A stretch of 64,000 nt of DNA from Klenkia sesuvii (lineage in GTDB: Bacteria > Actinomycetota > Actinomycetes > Mycobacteriales > Geodermatophilaceae). Made by a program: the position numbers and the translations under genes. Positions 17,877-26,368 of the stretch are shown here, one piece after another (within the stretch, counting starts at the first letter, position 1; each line of letters opens with the position of its first letter). The stretch lies in NCBI RefSeq assembly GCF_037083825.1, contig NZ_JBAPLU010000021.1, positions 20,443 through 84,442 on the forward strand, given 5' to 3'. The notes below the pieces were generated by a model. The model searched no databases. It was not told the origin of the DNA and saw only the letters and a program-made list of their open reading frames with translations.

Positions 17877-18323
17877 TCAGTTGGCGTCCTGGACCGTGAG
17901 CAGGTCGAGCACCTCGGCGGCGTCGGTGGCCGCACGCAGCCGGGCCGCCCGGTCGGGGTCCAGCAGCACCTCGGCGAGCGCGGCCAGCACCGGCAGGTGT
18001 CCCTCGCCGACCGCGGCGATGCCGATCACCACGTGTGCGGTCCCGTTGCCCCAGTCGACGCCGCCGGGGTAGCGGACGACGGTCATCGCATCGGCGCGCA
18101 CCGCGGCCTTCCCGCTGGCCGTGCCGTGCGGGATGGCCACACCCTCACCCATGTAGGTCGAGACCGACGCCTCGCGCTCGAGCATCGAGTCGGTGTAGGA
18201 GGGGTCGACGGCGCCGGCCGCGACCAGCAGCTCCCCGGCCTGGCGCACGGCCTCGGTGCGGTCGGCCGCCCGTTCGTCGAGCCGGATGCGGGAGGGGTCC
18301 AGCAGCCCCCCGAGGTCAGCCAT
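17877..18323 (-). CDS. PTS EIIA component, mannitol/fructose type
   Basis: A 148-residue phosphotransferase domain of the mannitol/fructose class. The phosphorylated histidine is His66 in GVAIPHGTA, and the surrounding MLEREASVSTYMGEG text is diagnostic. Its ATG at 18323 overlaps the end of the EIIB gene by 8 bases. EIIA takes phosphate from HPr and passes it to EIIB. No EIIC, HPr or EI gene is in the window. Confidence 0.92.
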   Translation of the reverse strand: MADLGGLLDPSRIRLDERAADRTEAVRQAGELLVAAGAVDPSYTDSMLEREASVSTYMGEGVAIPHGTASGKAAVRADAMTVVRYPGGVDWGNGTAHVVIGIAAVGEGHLPVLAALAEVLLDPDRAARLRAATDAAEVLDLLTVQDAN

Positions 18324-18624
18324 CGATGGTGGTGCCGCCGTGGATGGCAGCCACGACGTCGTCGACCGCCGGGTCGCCCACGAAAGCGGTGAACGCCACC
18401 ACCGGCCGGTCGCCGGCGTGCGTCCGGGTGCGGTCGACGAGCTTGCTGTGGGTCAGCACCAGGTCGGCGTCGGCCGGGATGGCGTCGAGCGGGCTGTGCT
18501 CGATGACCACGCCGTTGTCCTTCAGCCGCTTCTTGAGCTGGTTGGCCATGAGCACGCTGCTGCCCATGCCCGCGTCGCAGGCGATGACCAGCTTGCGGAC
18601 CTGCGAACCTTCGACGCTCGGCAT
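18316..18624 (-). CDS. PTS EIIB component, mannitol type
   Basis: A 102-residue stand-alone EIIB domain. The loop CDAGMGSS holds the phosphorylated Cys16, as in the IIB domain of mannitol permease MtlA. In most bacteria this domain is fused to the membrane IIC domain; here it is free and no IIC is adjacent. It lies between a DeoR regulator gene and the EIIA gene, all on the minus strand, and probably forms one operon with them. Confidence 0.9.
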   Translation of the reverse strand: MPSVEGSQVRKLVIACDAGMGSSVLMANQLKKRLKDNGVVIEHSPLDAIPADADLVLTHSKLVDRTRTHAGDRPVVAFTAFVGDPAVDDVVAAIHGGTTIDG

Positions 18625-18689
18625 GGGGGCTCCTGCTCGACGGGGGACGGCCGCGCCCAGCTTCCCATCCCTCCGCCCACGGCGCGGGG

Positions 18690-19451
18690 TCAGACCCGCC
18701 GCACCCGCGGCCCCGCCTCGGCGAGCTCGGCGGCCGTGCGGGCGTCCAGCCCGGTGTCGGTGATGAGCAGGTCGACGGCGTCGAGCTCGGCGAAGCGGGC
18801 GAAGTGGTCGCGGCCGACCTTGGTGTGGTCGGCCAGCAGCACCACGCGCCGGGCCGCGGCCACCATCGCGGTCTTCACCGCCGCCTCGGCCGGGTCGGGG
18901 GTGGTGAGCCCGCGCTCGACCGAGACCCCGTTGGTCGCCAGCAGCGCGAGGTCGACGTAGATCCCCGACAGGGCCGACAGCGCCCAGGGGTCGACCGAGG
19001 CCAGCGTGCGCCCGCGCACCCGGCCGCCCAGCAGCAGCACGGTCAGGTTCGGGAAGGAGGCCAGCCGCCCGGCCAGCGACAGCGCGTTGGTCACCACCGT
19101 CAGCTCGCGGTCGGTGGGCATGAGGTCTCCCAGCCGGGCGGTCGTGGTGCCGGCGTCGATGAGCACCGCACCCTCGTCGGGCAGCTCCGCGATGGCCGCC
19201 TTGGCGATGCGCTCCTTCTCCGCGGTGAGCACGACGTCGCGGGCGGCGACCGGCGGCTCGAAGCCCAGCCGCTCCACCGGGATCGCCCCGCCGTGCACGC
19301 GGCGCAGCACGCCGACCCGCTCGAGAGCCGTGAGGTCCTTGCGGATGGTCTCCGGTGCGACGTCCAGCTCGACGGCCAGCTCGCTGACCTCGACCCGGCC
19401 GACGGCTCGAGCTGCCCGCAGGATGTGCTCCTGCCGTTCCTCCGCGTACAC
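18690..19451 (-). CDS. DeoR/GlpR family transcriptional regulator
   Basis: A 253-residue repressor. Residues 1-57 are a DeoR winged helix (RQEHIL, then VAPETIRKDLTALERVGVL and RRVHGGA); the remainder is the sugar-phosphate-sensing DeoRC domain with DAGTTT, VVTNAL, LLGGRVR and ADHTKVG motifs. GTG 19451 follows GGGGGAG by 4 bases. It heads the EIIB-EIIA operon, so it probably responds to a phosphorylated hexitol or hexose and controls these genes. Confidence 0.92.
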   Translation of the reverse strand: MYAEERQEHILRAARAVGRVEVSELAVELDVAPETIRKDLTALERVGVLRRVHGGAIPVERLGFEPPVAARDVVLTAEKERIAKAAIAELPDEGAVLIDAGTTTARLGDLMPTDRELTVVTNALSLAGRLASFPNLTVLLLGGRVRGRTLASVDPWALSALSGIYVDLALLATNGVSVERGLTTPDPAEAAVKTAMVAAARRVVLLADHTKVGRDHFARFAELDAVDLLITDTGLDARTAAELAEAGPRVRRV

Positions 19452-19560
19452 GCGCTCCCCCTGGTCGACCCTGCTGGGGCAGTGCTTACGGGCCGGGGCG
19501 GGCGCAGTCAAGGCCGAACGGTCAGGCCGCCGGTGGCGCGCGTCACGCCCCGTACCGGCC

Positions 19561-19566
19561 TATCGT
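19561..19566 (+). promoter_or_regulatory. Leaderless -10 box of the DUF5313 gene
   Basis: TATCGT, 8 bases, then GTG 19575, without a Shine-Dalgarno sequence. Confidence 0.5.
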
Positions 19567-19574
19567 CGGCAGGC

Positions 19575-19973
19575 GTGGCGAACGCGCGGCCCGGTCCGGC
19601 CCGGTGGGTCTGGTACGCCCTCGGCGGCGGGCTGCCCCGTCGGTACGCCGACTGGGTGCTCGCCGACACCACCGGCCCGAGGTGGGCGGTGCGCCACCTG
19701 CTGCGTGCCCTGGTGCAGCTGAGCCCGGTGCTGCTGGTCTGCCTGCTCGCCGTCCCCGTGCCGCTGTCCTACCGGCTGGCCGCCTGCGGCGGCGGGGTGC
19801 TGCTCGGGCTGCTGTTCTCCGCCGCCTACATGACCGAGACCACCGAGCACCGCGCCGTCAAGGCGGGGTGGCCGCCGGGCACGACCCGGCGGGTGCGCGA
19901 GGAGCGCGCCGAACGGGCGGCCGTCGAGCGCGGTGCCCGGTACCGCCGGGACGGCGCGGGCTCCTTCGACTGA
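19575..19973 (+). CDS. DUF5313 family membrane protein
   Basis: A 132-residue protein with two central membrane helices and a charged C-terminal tail. The N-terminal pattern RPGPARWVWYALGGGLPRRY, then DTT and WAVRHLLR, is the DUF5313 signature. Function is unknown. GTG 19575 has a TATCGT box 8 bases upstream and no ribosome site. The stop codon's last base is also the discriminator position of the convergent tRNA gene. Confidence 0.85.
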   Translation: MANARPGPARWVWYALGGGLPRRYADWVLADTTGPRWAVRHLLRALVQLSPVLLVCLLAVPVPLSYRLAACGGGVLLGLLFSAAYMTETTEHRAVKAGWPPGTTRRVREERAERAAVERGARYRRDGAGSFD

Positions 19974-20044
19974 GCCCCGTGTCCGGATCGAACGGACGAC
20001 CTTCCGCTTACAAGGCGGGTGCTCTACCACTGAGCTAACGGGGC
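19973..20044 (-). tRNA. tRNA-Thr (anticodon TGT)
   Basis: A 72-base cloverleaf on the minus strand: acceptor GCCCCGT/ACGGGGC, D arm GCTC-AGTGGTA-GAGC, anticodon loop CTTGTAA with anticodon TGT (codon ACA), T arm GTCCG-TTCGATC-CGGAC. The first anticodon-stem pair is a C-A mismatch. CCA is not encoded. Confidence 0.95.
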
Positions 20045-20221
20045 GGGTGGTGACGGGGCGGGCTGCCCGCAGCACGTTACCGGCCGGCCGGGCGCGGGCC
20101 GACCGCACCGGGTCACGCCGTCCAGCATCCTCACAGGCCACGTGCAGCGCCGGGATAGCCCCGGCGCCCATGGTGGGACCAGCGAGCGGAGAGGCCCTCG
20201 CGACGTGGGGAGGAACCACCA

Positions 20222-21589
20222 GTGACCGAGCAGAACCGTCCCGGCGACGAGGCCGGACAGCACGTCGACCGGTACCCGGGCCTGCCGGCGCAGCCCCAGA
20301 GCCAGCAGCCGCCGCACCCCCAGGCCCCGCACCCCCAGGGGCAGTACCCGCAGGGTCCGTACCCGCAGGCGCCGCGCCCCCAGGCCCCGTACCAGGGCTG
20401 GACCGGTCAGCCGCAGACCCCGGGTGGCCACGTCGGCCCGCCCCCGGCCTTCACCCCGCCTGCGGCACCGACCCCGCCGACCCCCCGGGCCCGCAGCGGC
20501 CGCTGGCGCATCGCCGTGGCCGGGCTGGCCGCCGGCGCCCTCATCGGCGGCGGCGCCGGCGCCGGGGTGGCCACCCTGGTCAGCACCCACGGGTCCGGGG
20601 CGGCCGCGGCGACGGCGGCGCAGAACGTGGTCATCACCGACCCGCAGGACGCGACGTCGGCCACCGCCGCCGCGGCCAAGGCCGAGCCCAGCGTCGTCAC
20701 CGTCTACGTCACCGACCGCTCCGGCGCCGGGTCGGGCTCGGGCGTGGTGCTCACCGCCGACGGCTACGTGCTGACCAACAACCACGTGGTGTCCCTGGAC
20801 AGCAGCACCAGCTCCGCCACGGTGCAGGTCACCACCTCCGACGGCACCCTCTACGACGCCACGGTGGTCGGCACCGACCCGACGTCGGACCTGGCCGTCA
20901 TCAAGCTCGACGGCGCCTCGGACCTGACCCCGGCCACCTTCGCCGACTCGAGCAAGGTGCAGGTCGGCGACCAGGCCGTGGCGATCGGTGCCCCGCTGGG
21001 GCTGTCCAACACCGTGACCACCGGCATCGTCAGCGCCCTCGACCGCGCCGTGGCCACCGGGTCGGACCAGAGCACCACCGTCATCGACGCCATCCAGACC
21101 GACGCCGCGATCAACCCGGGCAACTCCGGCGGCGCCCTGGTCGACGCCGCCGGCGAGGTCATCGGCATCAACTCGGCGATCGCCACGGTGGCCGGCGGGC
21201 AGGGTGCGCAGCAGTCGCAGAGCGGCAACATCGGCGTCGGGTTCGCCATCCCGGCCGACACCGCCCAGCGGGTGGCCGGGCAGATCATCCGGGACGGGCA
21301 CGCCACCCACGCCCTGCTCGGGGTCAGCGCGCAGACCGCGTCGGCCAGCGGCTCCGAGGTCGGCGAGGGCGCCCAGGTGGCCCAGGTCGCCTCGGGGGGC
21401 CCGGCCGCCGAGGCCGGCATCCAGGTGGGCGACGTCATCACGGCGATCGGCGACCGGGAGATCACGACCTCCACCGAGCTGACCGCCGCGGTGCGCAGCG
21501 CCTCGCCGGGTGACCAGGTGACGCTGACCGTGCGGCGCGGCAGCAGCACCGACACCGTCGACGTCGTGCTCGGGTCCGCCTCGAGCTAG
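20222..21589 (+). CDS. HtrA-type membrane-anchored serine protease with PDZ domain
   Basis: A 455-residue envelope protease. Residues 1-92 are a cytoplasmic Pro/Gln-rich region with repeats, 95-120 a membrane helix, 150-335 a trypsin-like domain with His188, Asp223 and Ser302 (GNSGG), and 345-440 a PDZ domain that presents substrate. This is the PepD/HtrA layout of actinobacteria, which degrade misfolded exported proteins. GTG 20222 lies after GGGGAGGAA by about 6 bases. It stands alone, with a strong terminator behind it. Confidence 0.93.
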   Translation: MTEQNRPGDEAGQHVDRYPGLPAQPQSQQPPHPQAPHPQGQYPQGPYPQAPRPQAPYQGWTGQPQTPGGHVGPPPAFTPPAAPTPPTPRARSGRWRIAVAGLAAGALIGGGAGAGVATLVSTHGSGAAAATAAQNVVITDPQDATSATAAAAKAEPSVVTVYVTDRSGAGSGSGVVLTADGYVLTNNHVVSLDSSTSSATVQVTTSDGTLYDATVVGTDPTSDLAVIKLDGASDLTPATFADSSKVQVGDQAVAIGAPLGLSNTVTTGIVSALDRAVATGSDQSTTVIDAIQTDAAINPGNSGGALVDAAGEVIGINSAIATVAGGQGAQQSQSGNIGVGFAIPADTAQRVAGQIIRDGHATHALLGVSAQTASASGSEVGEGAQVAQVASGGPAAEAGIQVGDVITAIGDREITTSTELTAAVRSASPGDQVTLTVRRGSSTDTVDVVLGSASS

Positions 21590-21608
21590 CAGCCGGGTCC
21601 TCCCCGAG

Positions 21609-21639
21609 GGGGCCGGTACCGCCACGCGGTACCGGCCCC
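21609..21639 (+). terminator. Terminator after the HtrA protease gene
   Basis: A perfect 14-base-pair stem (21609-21622 with 21626-21639) and a 3-base loop follow the stop by 20 bases. There is no U tract, as is usual in this GC range. Confidence 0.8.
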
Positions 21640-21646
21640 TGCTGCA

Positions 21647-21652
21647 TAGCCT
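21647..21652 (+). promoter_or_regulatory. Leaderless -10 box of the DUF445 gene
   Basis: TAGCCT, 6 bases, then GTG 21659, directly behind the HtrA terminator and without a Shine-Dalgarno sequence. Confidence 0.55.
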
Positions 21653-21658
21653 GACCCG

Positions 21659-22927
21659 GTGACGGCCCCTCTCCCGCTGACCGGCGCGCTCGACGACCCC
21701 GCCCGGGCCCGCGACCTGGCGAAGATGAAGCGCCTGGCGACCGGGCTGTTCGTGGCCGCCGCGCTGGTGTTCCTGGCCTGCGTCCTGTTCGGGGGCGACC
21801 GCACCTGGGTGGGCTACGTCCGGGCCACGGCCGAGGCGTCGATGGTGGGCGCGCTGGCCGACTGGTTCGCCGTCACCGCGCTGTTCCGGCACCCGCTGCG
21901 GCTGCCGATCCCGCACACCGCGATCATCCCGCGCAAGAAGGACCAGATCGGTGAGAGCCTGGGCACCTTCGTGCAGGAGAACTTCCTCACCCCGGCCGTG
22001 GTCGACGAGCGGTTGTCCGGCTACGACGTCCCGGGCCGCATCGGCGAGTTCCTGGCCACCCCGGGGCGGGCCGAGCGGCTGGCCGGCGACGCGGGGACCG
22101 CCGTCCGGGCGCTGTTCGACCTGCTCGACGACGACGTCGTGCAGGACGCCGTCGGGTCCCTGGTCGATCGCAAGGCGCGCGAGACCCCGGCCGCCCCGGT
22201 GCTGGCGCGGGTCATCGAGGCCGTGGTCGACGGCGACAAGCACCAGGACGTGCTGTCGGCCGGGCTGACGGGGCTGGCCGGGTTCCTGCGCGAGAACCGG
22301 TCGCTGTTCCGGGCGCAGCTGTCCGACGCCTCCCCCGCCTGGGTACCCGACTGGGTCGACGACCGGGTGTTCGTGCGTGCCTTCGACGGCGTGCAGCGGT
22401 TCCTCGCCGAGGTCGGCGCCGACCCGGCGCACGAACTGCGCCGCTCCTACGACGCGCGGCTGCGGGCCTACGTCCACGCGCTGCGCACCGACCCGGCCAC
22501 CGCCGCGAAGGTCGAGGAGTTCAAGGCCGAGCTGCTCGACCACCCCGCCGTCCGCACGTGGTCGGCCGGGCTGTGGGGCACCGCCAAGACCGCCCTGCTC
22601 ACCGCCGCCGACGACCCCGACTCCGCGTTGCGCGCCCGCGTGGCCGACCTGGTGCGCCGGGCCGCGGTGCTGCTGCGCGAGGACGAGACGGTCCGCACGC
22701 AGGTGCAGAAGCAGACCCGGCGGGCCGCGCGGTGGGCCGTGCAGCGCTTCAGCGGCGACGCCGCCGAGCTGGTGAGCACCACGGTCGCCCGCTGGGACAC
22801 CGAGGAGACCAGCCGGCGCATCGAGCTGCAGGTCGGCCGCGACCTGCAGTGGATCCGGGTCAACGGCACCGTGGTCGGCGGCCTGGCCGGCCTGGTCATC
22901 TACACCCTGGCCCAGCTGCTGGGGTGA
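21659..22927 (+). CDS. DUF445 family membrane protein
   Basis: A 422-residue protein of the DUF445 (YheB/YjiN-like) family: an N-terminal helix, the conserved EASMVGALADWFAVTALFRHPL segment (two adjoining stretches), a PHTAIIPRKKDQIGESLG motif, a long helical middle, and a C-terminal membrane helix. Function is unknown. The GTG start is supported by a leaderless-type -10 box and by the match from the first helix onward. Confidence 0.92.
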   Translation: MTAPLPLTGALDDPARARDLAKMKRLATGLFVAAALVFLACVLFGGDRTWVGYVRATAEASMVGALADWFAVTALFRHPLRLPIPHTAIIPRKKDQIGESLGTFVQENFLTPAVVDERLSGYDVPGRIGEFLATPGRAERLAGDAGTAVRALFDLLDDDVVQDAVGSLVDRKARETPAAPVLARVIEAVVDGDKHQDVLSAGLTGLAGFLRENRSLFRAQLSDASPAWVPDWVDDRVFVRAFDGVQRFLAEVGADPAHELRRSYDARLRAYVHALRTDPATAAKVEEFKAELLDHPAVRTWSAGLWGTAKTALLTAADDPDSALRARVADLVRRAAVLLREDETVRTQVQKQTRRAARWAVQRFSGDAAELVSTTVARWDTEETSRRIELQVGRDLQWIRVNGTVVGGLAGLVIYTLAQLLG

Positions 22928-22930
22928 CCC

Positions 22931-23302
22931 TCAGCCGAGGCTGAACCCCGTCCACTCGAAGCCGGGGGACACCACGCAGCTGACCAGCACCTCGTCGTCC
23001 ACCGGCGCCGCGCTCTGCCGCACCCCGGCCGGGACGAGGACCTGCGGGTGGGCGGCGTCCAGACGCACCTGGTGCTCCCCCACCTGCAGGTCGAGTGCGC
23101 CCGGGCCGTGCCAGAGCCACAGCTCGTCGGCGTCGACCGTGTGCGGCGCCGAGGACTCCCCCACGGCCAGCAGGTACAGGATCGCGGTCGCCTGCGGGCG
23201 CCCGCCGTCGCCGGCCGGGCCGGTCCAGGTGCGCCGGAACCACCCGCCCTCGGGGTGCGCGGCCAGGTCGAGGCGCTCGGCCGTGGCCGGCCGATCGCTC
23301 AC
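22931..23302 (-). CDS. DUF985 cupin (Cupin_5) protein
   Basis: A 123-residue single-domain cupin with the DUF985 landmarks: HPEGGWFRRTW, AILYLLAVGE, HTVDADELWLWH, a PAG turn and CVVSPGFEW near the end. Such proteins are small beta barrels of unsettled function; some relatives act on sugar-like ligands. GTG 23302 follows a GGGGG stretch; GTG 23317 is an alternative. Its start lies only 36 bases from the end of rlmB on the same strand. Confidence 0.88.
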   Translation of the reverse strand: MSDRPATAERLDLAAHPEGGWFRRTWTGPAGDGGRPQATAILYLLAVGESSAPHTVDADELWLWHGPGALDLQVGEHQVRLDAAHPQVLVPAGVRQSAAPVDDEVLVSCVVSPGFEWTGFSLG

Positions 23303-23328
23303 CGGACCCCCGCCCACCGGACCCCCGC

Positions 23329-23400
23329 TCCCCGACGATCACGGACTCCCGGACGACCCGATGCGGCGTGGCGCGCGCACAGGTCCGTGATCACCGGGGA
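23329..23400. repeat. Palindromic element at the rlmB 3' end
   Basis: Two 18-base arms (23329-23346 and 23383-23400) form an inverted repeat with 16 of 18 matches; the inner 10, GATCACGGAC/GTCCGTGATC, are perfect. The loop is 36 bases. The rlmB stop codon lies inside the left arm. Confidence 0.75.
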
Positions 23401-24418
23401 GGGGGGCGGGGTCAGCGGGGAGGGGGCGGGGCCAGCTGGGAGGGGGGCGGGATCTGCGGCGGGCGGAGGCCGCCGCGTAGAGGGCGAGGCTCGCGGCGAC
23501 GCTGACGTTCAGCGACTCGGTGTCCTTGGTCATCGGGATGCCGACGACGACGTCGCACCGCTCGCGCACGAGCCGGGACAACCCGGTGCCCTCGGCGCCC
23601 ACGACCAGGGCCAGCGGGTCGGCGAAGCCGTCGAACTCGTGCAGCTCCATGTCCGCGTCGTCGCCGGCCAGGCCCACGGTCTGCAGGCCGGAGTCCTGGT
23701 AGGAGGCCAGCGCGCGGGGCAGGTTGACCGCGCGGGCCACCCGGATGCGGGCGGCCGCACCGGCCGAGGTGCGCCAGGCCGAGGCCGTCATGCCCACCGC
23801 GCGGCGCTGGGGCACGACGACGCCGTGCGCGTCGAACGCCGCGGCCGACCGCACGACGGCACCGAGGTTGCGGGGGTCGGTGACGCCGTCGAGGGCCACG
23901 ACGAGCGGCGCCCGGTGGCCGTCGCGGGCGATGTCGAGCAGGTCGTCGGGGTGCGCGTAGTCGTAGGGCGGCACCATCAGCCCGATGCCCTGGTGCAGTG
24001 CGCCGTCGCTCATGCGGTCGAACTCGGCGCGGCCGACCTCGAGCAGGGGCAGCCCGCGGTCGGCGGCCAGCTGCACGGCCTCGGCGATGCGCTCGTCGGT
24101 GCCGCCCCGGCTCGTGTCGCCGGTGACCACGTAGAGGGCGGTGGCGGGGATCGCCGCGCGCAGCGCCTCCACCACCGGGTTGCGGCCCAGCAGCAGCTCG
24201 GGCTGCTCCTCGCTGCGCTTGACGGCCCGGGCGCGGTTGTCCCGGCGGGCGGCGGCGGCCTTGGCCTTCTTGAACGCCGGGTGGTAGGGCCGGTCCTCGG
24301 CCTTCGGGGTGGCGCCGCGGCCGGCCAGCGACCGGCGGTTGTGCCCGCCGGTGCCGGTGGTGGCGCCCTTCTTGCCGGCGCCGGACGTCCGGCCGCGCCG
24401 CTGGCTGTTGCCCGCCAT
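23339..24418 (-). CDS. rlmB: 23S rRNA 2'-O-ribose methyltransferase RlmB (TrmH/SpoU family)
   Basis: A 359-residue SPOUT methyltransferase. A basic, flexible N-terminus (1-75) is followed by the substrate-binding domain (LLGRNPVVEALR) and the catalytic domain with DGVTDPRNLGAVVRSA, VVGAEGTGLS and SLNVSVAASLALY motifs. E. coli RlmB methylates G2251 of 23S rRNA. The usual end comes right after YAAASARR, but here about 37 more residues, rich in Pro and Arg, are encoded by repeats and part of a palindrome. It ends the carD-ispD-ispF-cysS-rlmB unit, as in M. tuberculosis. Confidence 0.92.
   Translation of the reverse strand: MAGNSQRRGRTSGAGKKGATTGTGGHNRRSLAGRGATPKAEDRPYHPAFKKAKAAAARRDNRARAVKRSEEQPELLLGRNPVVEALRAAIPATALYVVTGDTSRGGTDERIAEAVQLAADRGLPLLEVGRAEFDRMSDGALHQGIGLMVPPYDYAHPDDLLDIARDGHRAPLVVALDGVTDPRNLGAVVRSAAAFDAHGVVVPQRRAVGMTASAWRTSAGAAARIRVARAVNLPRALASYQDSGLQTVGLAGDDADMELHEFDGFADPLALVVGAEGTGLSRLVRERCDVVVGIPMTKDTESLNVSVAASLALYAAASARRRSRPPPSWPRPLPADPAPLPGDHGPVRAPRRIGSSGSP
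23396..23455. repeat. Three direct repeats of about 20 bases in the rlmB tail
   Basis: Units of the form GGGGAGGGGGCGGGGYCAGC occur three times in a row, with small variations, next to the palindrome. They encode the Pro-rich end of RlmB. Confidence 0.7.
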
Positions 24419-24467
24419 CAGCGGGTCACCTCTTCCTCGTCGATCGTGGTGCTGCTGCCGCCGCGGG

Positions 24468-25868
24468 TCACCGGGAGAGCTCCCACCGGGGGCCGGACGG
24501 GGTGTCCTCGACGACGACGCCGAGGGTGGTCAGCTGGTCGCGGACGGCGTCGGCGGCCGCGTAGTCCTTGCGGGCCCGGGCCGCGGCGCGCTGGTCGAGG
24601 GCCAGCCGCACCAGGCCGTCGGTGACCTCGGTCAACCGGGTGTCGGTGCCGCCCTCGGCCCACTGCGGGTCGAGCGGGTCCAGGCCGAGGACGCCGAGCA
24701 TGGCCCGCACGGCGCCCAGCTCGGCGGCCACGGCGGCGTCGTCGCCCTCGGCCAGCGCCGTGTTGCCGGTGCGGGCGTGCTCGTGGGCCACCGCGACGGC
24801 CGCCGGTGTCCCGAGGTCGTCGTCCAGCGCGGCGGCGAAGGCGGCGGGCAGCGGCCCGCCCTCGGTGACCCCGACCCGCTCGACCGCCCGGCGCACGAAC
24901 GACTCCAGCCGCCGGTAGGCCGCGCCGGCCTCGGCCAGCGCCGCGTCGGTGAACTCGACGGTCGAGCGGTAGTGCGGGGCGACCAGGTAGTAGCGCAGCT
25001 CGACCGGGCGCACGCGGGTGACGACCTCGTCGACGAGGGCGGTGTTGCCCAGCGACTTGCTCATCTTCTCCCCGCCGAGGGTCACCCAGCCGTTGTGCAG
25101 CCAGTACCGGGTGAAGGGGTCACCGGCCGCGCGGGACTGGGCCTGCTCGTTCTCGTGGTGCGGGAAGCGGAGGTCCAGCCCGCCGCCGTGGATGTCGAAC
25201 TCCTCGCCCAGGTACTTGTGGGCCATGGCCGAGCACTCGAGGTGCCATCCGGGCCGCCCCCGGCCCCAGGGGGTGTCCCAGGACGCGGTCGCCGGGTCGG
25301 TGGGCTTGTGCGCCTTCCACAGCGCGAAGTCGCGGGGGTCGCGCTTGAGGTCCTCGGTGTCGGAGTCGGCGGCGGGCTGCAGGTCCTCGACCCGCTGCCC
25401 GGTGAGCTCGCCGTAGGCCGGCCACGACCGGACGTCGAAGTACACGTCGCCGCCGGCGGCGTAGGCGTGCCCGCGCTCGACCAGCCGGGCGATCATCTCG
25501 ACCATCTCGGGCACGTGGCCGGTGGCCCGCGGCTCGTAGGTGGGCGGCAGCGTGCCCAGCACCTGGTAGGCGCGGGTGCAGGCCAGCTCGTTGCGGTAGG
25601 CCCAGTCCCACCACTCGACGCCGGCGGCGGCGGCCTTGGCCAGGATCTTGTCGTCGACGTCGGTGACGTTGCGGACGAACGTGACCTCGAGGCCGCCGTG
25701 GGTGAGCCAGCGGCGGAGCACGTCGAAGGCCAGCGCGGCGCGCACGTGCCCGATGTGCGGGGGGCCCTGCACGGTCAGCCCGCAGACGTACATCGACACC
25801 TCGCCGGCACGCAGGGGCGTGAAGTCGCGCACGGCGCGCGCGGCCGTGTCGTACAGGCGGAGGCTCAC
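24468..25868 (-). CDS. cysS: Cysteinyl-tRNA synthetase
   Basis: A 466-residue class I synthetase charging tRNA-Cys. Visible are zinc ligand Cys29 in YVCGLTVQ, HIGH (38-41), the GWHLECSAM and HGGGLDLRFPHHENE zinc/active-site segments, and KMSKS in GGEKMSKSLGN. Start GTG 25868 overlaps the ispF stop (GTGA), so the two are translationally coupled. The gene order ispD-ispF-cysS-rlmB is conserved in actinobacteria. Confidence 0.97.
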   Translation of the reverse strand: MSLRLYDTAARAVRDFTPLRAGEVSMYVCGLTVQGPPHIGHVRAALAFDVLRRWLTHGGLEVTFVRNVTDVDDKILAKAAAAGVEWWDWAYRNELACTRAYQVLGTLPPTYEPRATGHVPEMVEMIARLVERGHAYAAGGDVYFDVRSWPAYGELTGQRVEDLQPAADSDTEDLKRDPRDFALWKAHKPTDPATASWDTPWGRGRPGWHLECSAMAHKYLGEEFDIHGGGLDLRFPHHENEQAQSRAAGDPFTRYWLHNGWVTLGGEKMSKSLGNTALVDEVVTRVRPVELRYYLVAPHYRSTVEFTDAALAEAGAAYRRLESFVRRAVERVGVTEGGPLPAAFAAALDDDLGTPAAVAVAHEHARTGNTALAEGDDAAVAAELGAVRAMLGVLGLDPLDPQWAEGGTDTRLTEVTDGLVRLALDQRAAARARKDYAAADAVRDQLTTLGVVVEDTPSGPRWELSR

Positions 25869-26368
25869 TGCGCCGAGTCTACGGAGGTCCCCGGCGCGCT
25901 CCGGACCACGAGCGCGGTGGCCACGGCCGCCCGGCCCTCCCCGCGACCGGTGAGCCCGAGACCGTCGGTGGTGGTGGCGGTCAGCCCGACCGGGGCGCCC
26001 AGGGCCGCCGAGAGCACCCGCTCGGCCTCGGCCCGGCGCGGACCGACCTTGGGGGTGTTGCCGATCAGCTGCACGGTGGCGTTGCCCACCACCCAGCCGG
26101 CGGCGGCCAGGGTCTCGCGGACGTGCACCAGCACGTCGGCCCCGCGGGCGCCGGCCCAGCGGGGGTCGTCGGTGCCCAGCAGACCGCCGATGTCCCCCAG
26201 CCCCGCGGCCGACAGCACCGCGTCGATGAGCGCGTGCGCGACGACGTCGCCGTCGGAGTGCCCGGCGCAGCCGTCGACGCCGGGCCACTCGAGACCGGCC
26301 AGCCAGCAGGTGCGCCCGGCCTCGACGGGGTGGACGTCGGTGCCGGTGCCGACCCGGGGCAGCGTCAC
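25865..26368 (-). CDS. ispF: 2-C-methyl-D-erythritol 2,4-cyclodiphosphate synthase
   Basis: A 167-residue enzyme of the MEP isoprenoid pathway that cyclises CDP-methylerythritol 2-phosphate. The zinc ligands Asp11, His13 (GTDVHPVE) and His45 are present, with the HSDGDVVAHALIDA and TTTDGLGLTGRGEG segments. GTG 26368 overlaps the ispD stop by 4 bases. Confidence 0.97.
   Translation of the reverse strand: MTLPRVGTGTDVHPVEAGRTCWLAGLEWPGVDGCAGHSDGDVVAHALIDAVLSAAGLGDIGGLLGTDDPRWAGARGADVLVHVRETLAAAGWVVGNATVQLIGNTPKVGPRRAEAERVLSAALGAPVGLTATTTDGLGLTGRGEGRAAVATALVVRSAPGTSVDSAQ

Noticed and set aside
20045..20221. Possible c-di-AMP riboswitch upstream of the HtrA-type gene
   Set aside because: Only a simple GCGCCGGG/CCCGGCGC hairpin is present; the ydaO core motifs are not seen.
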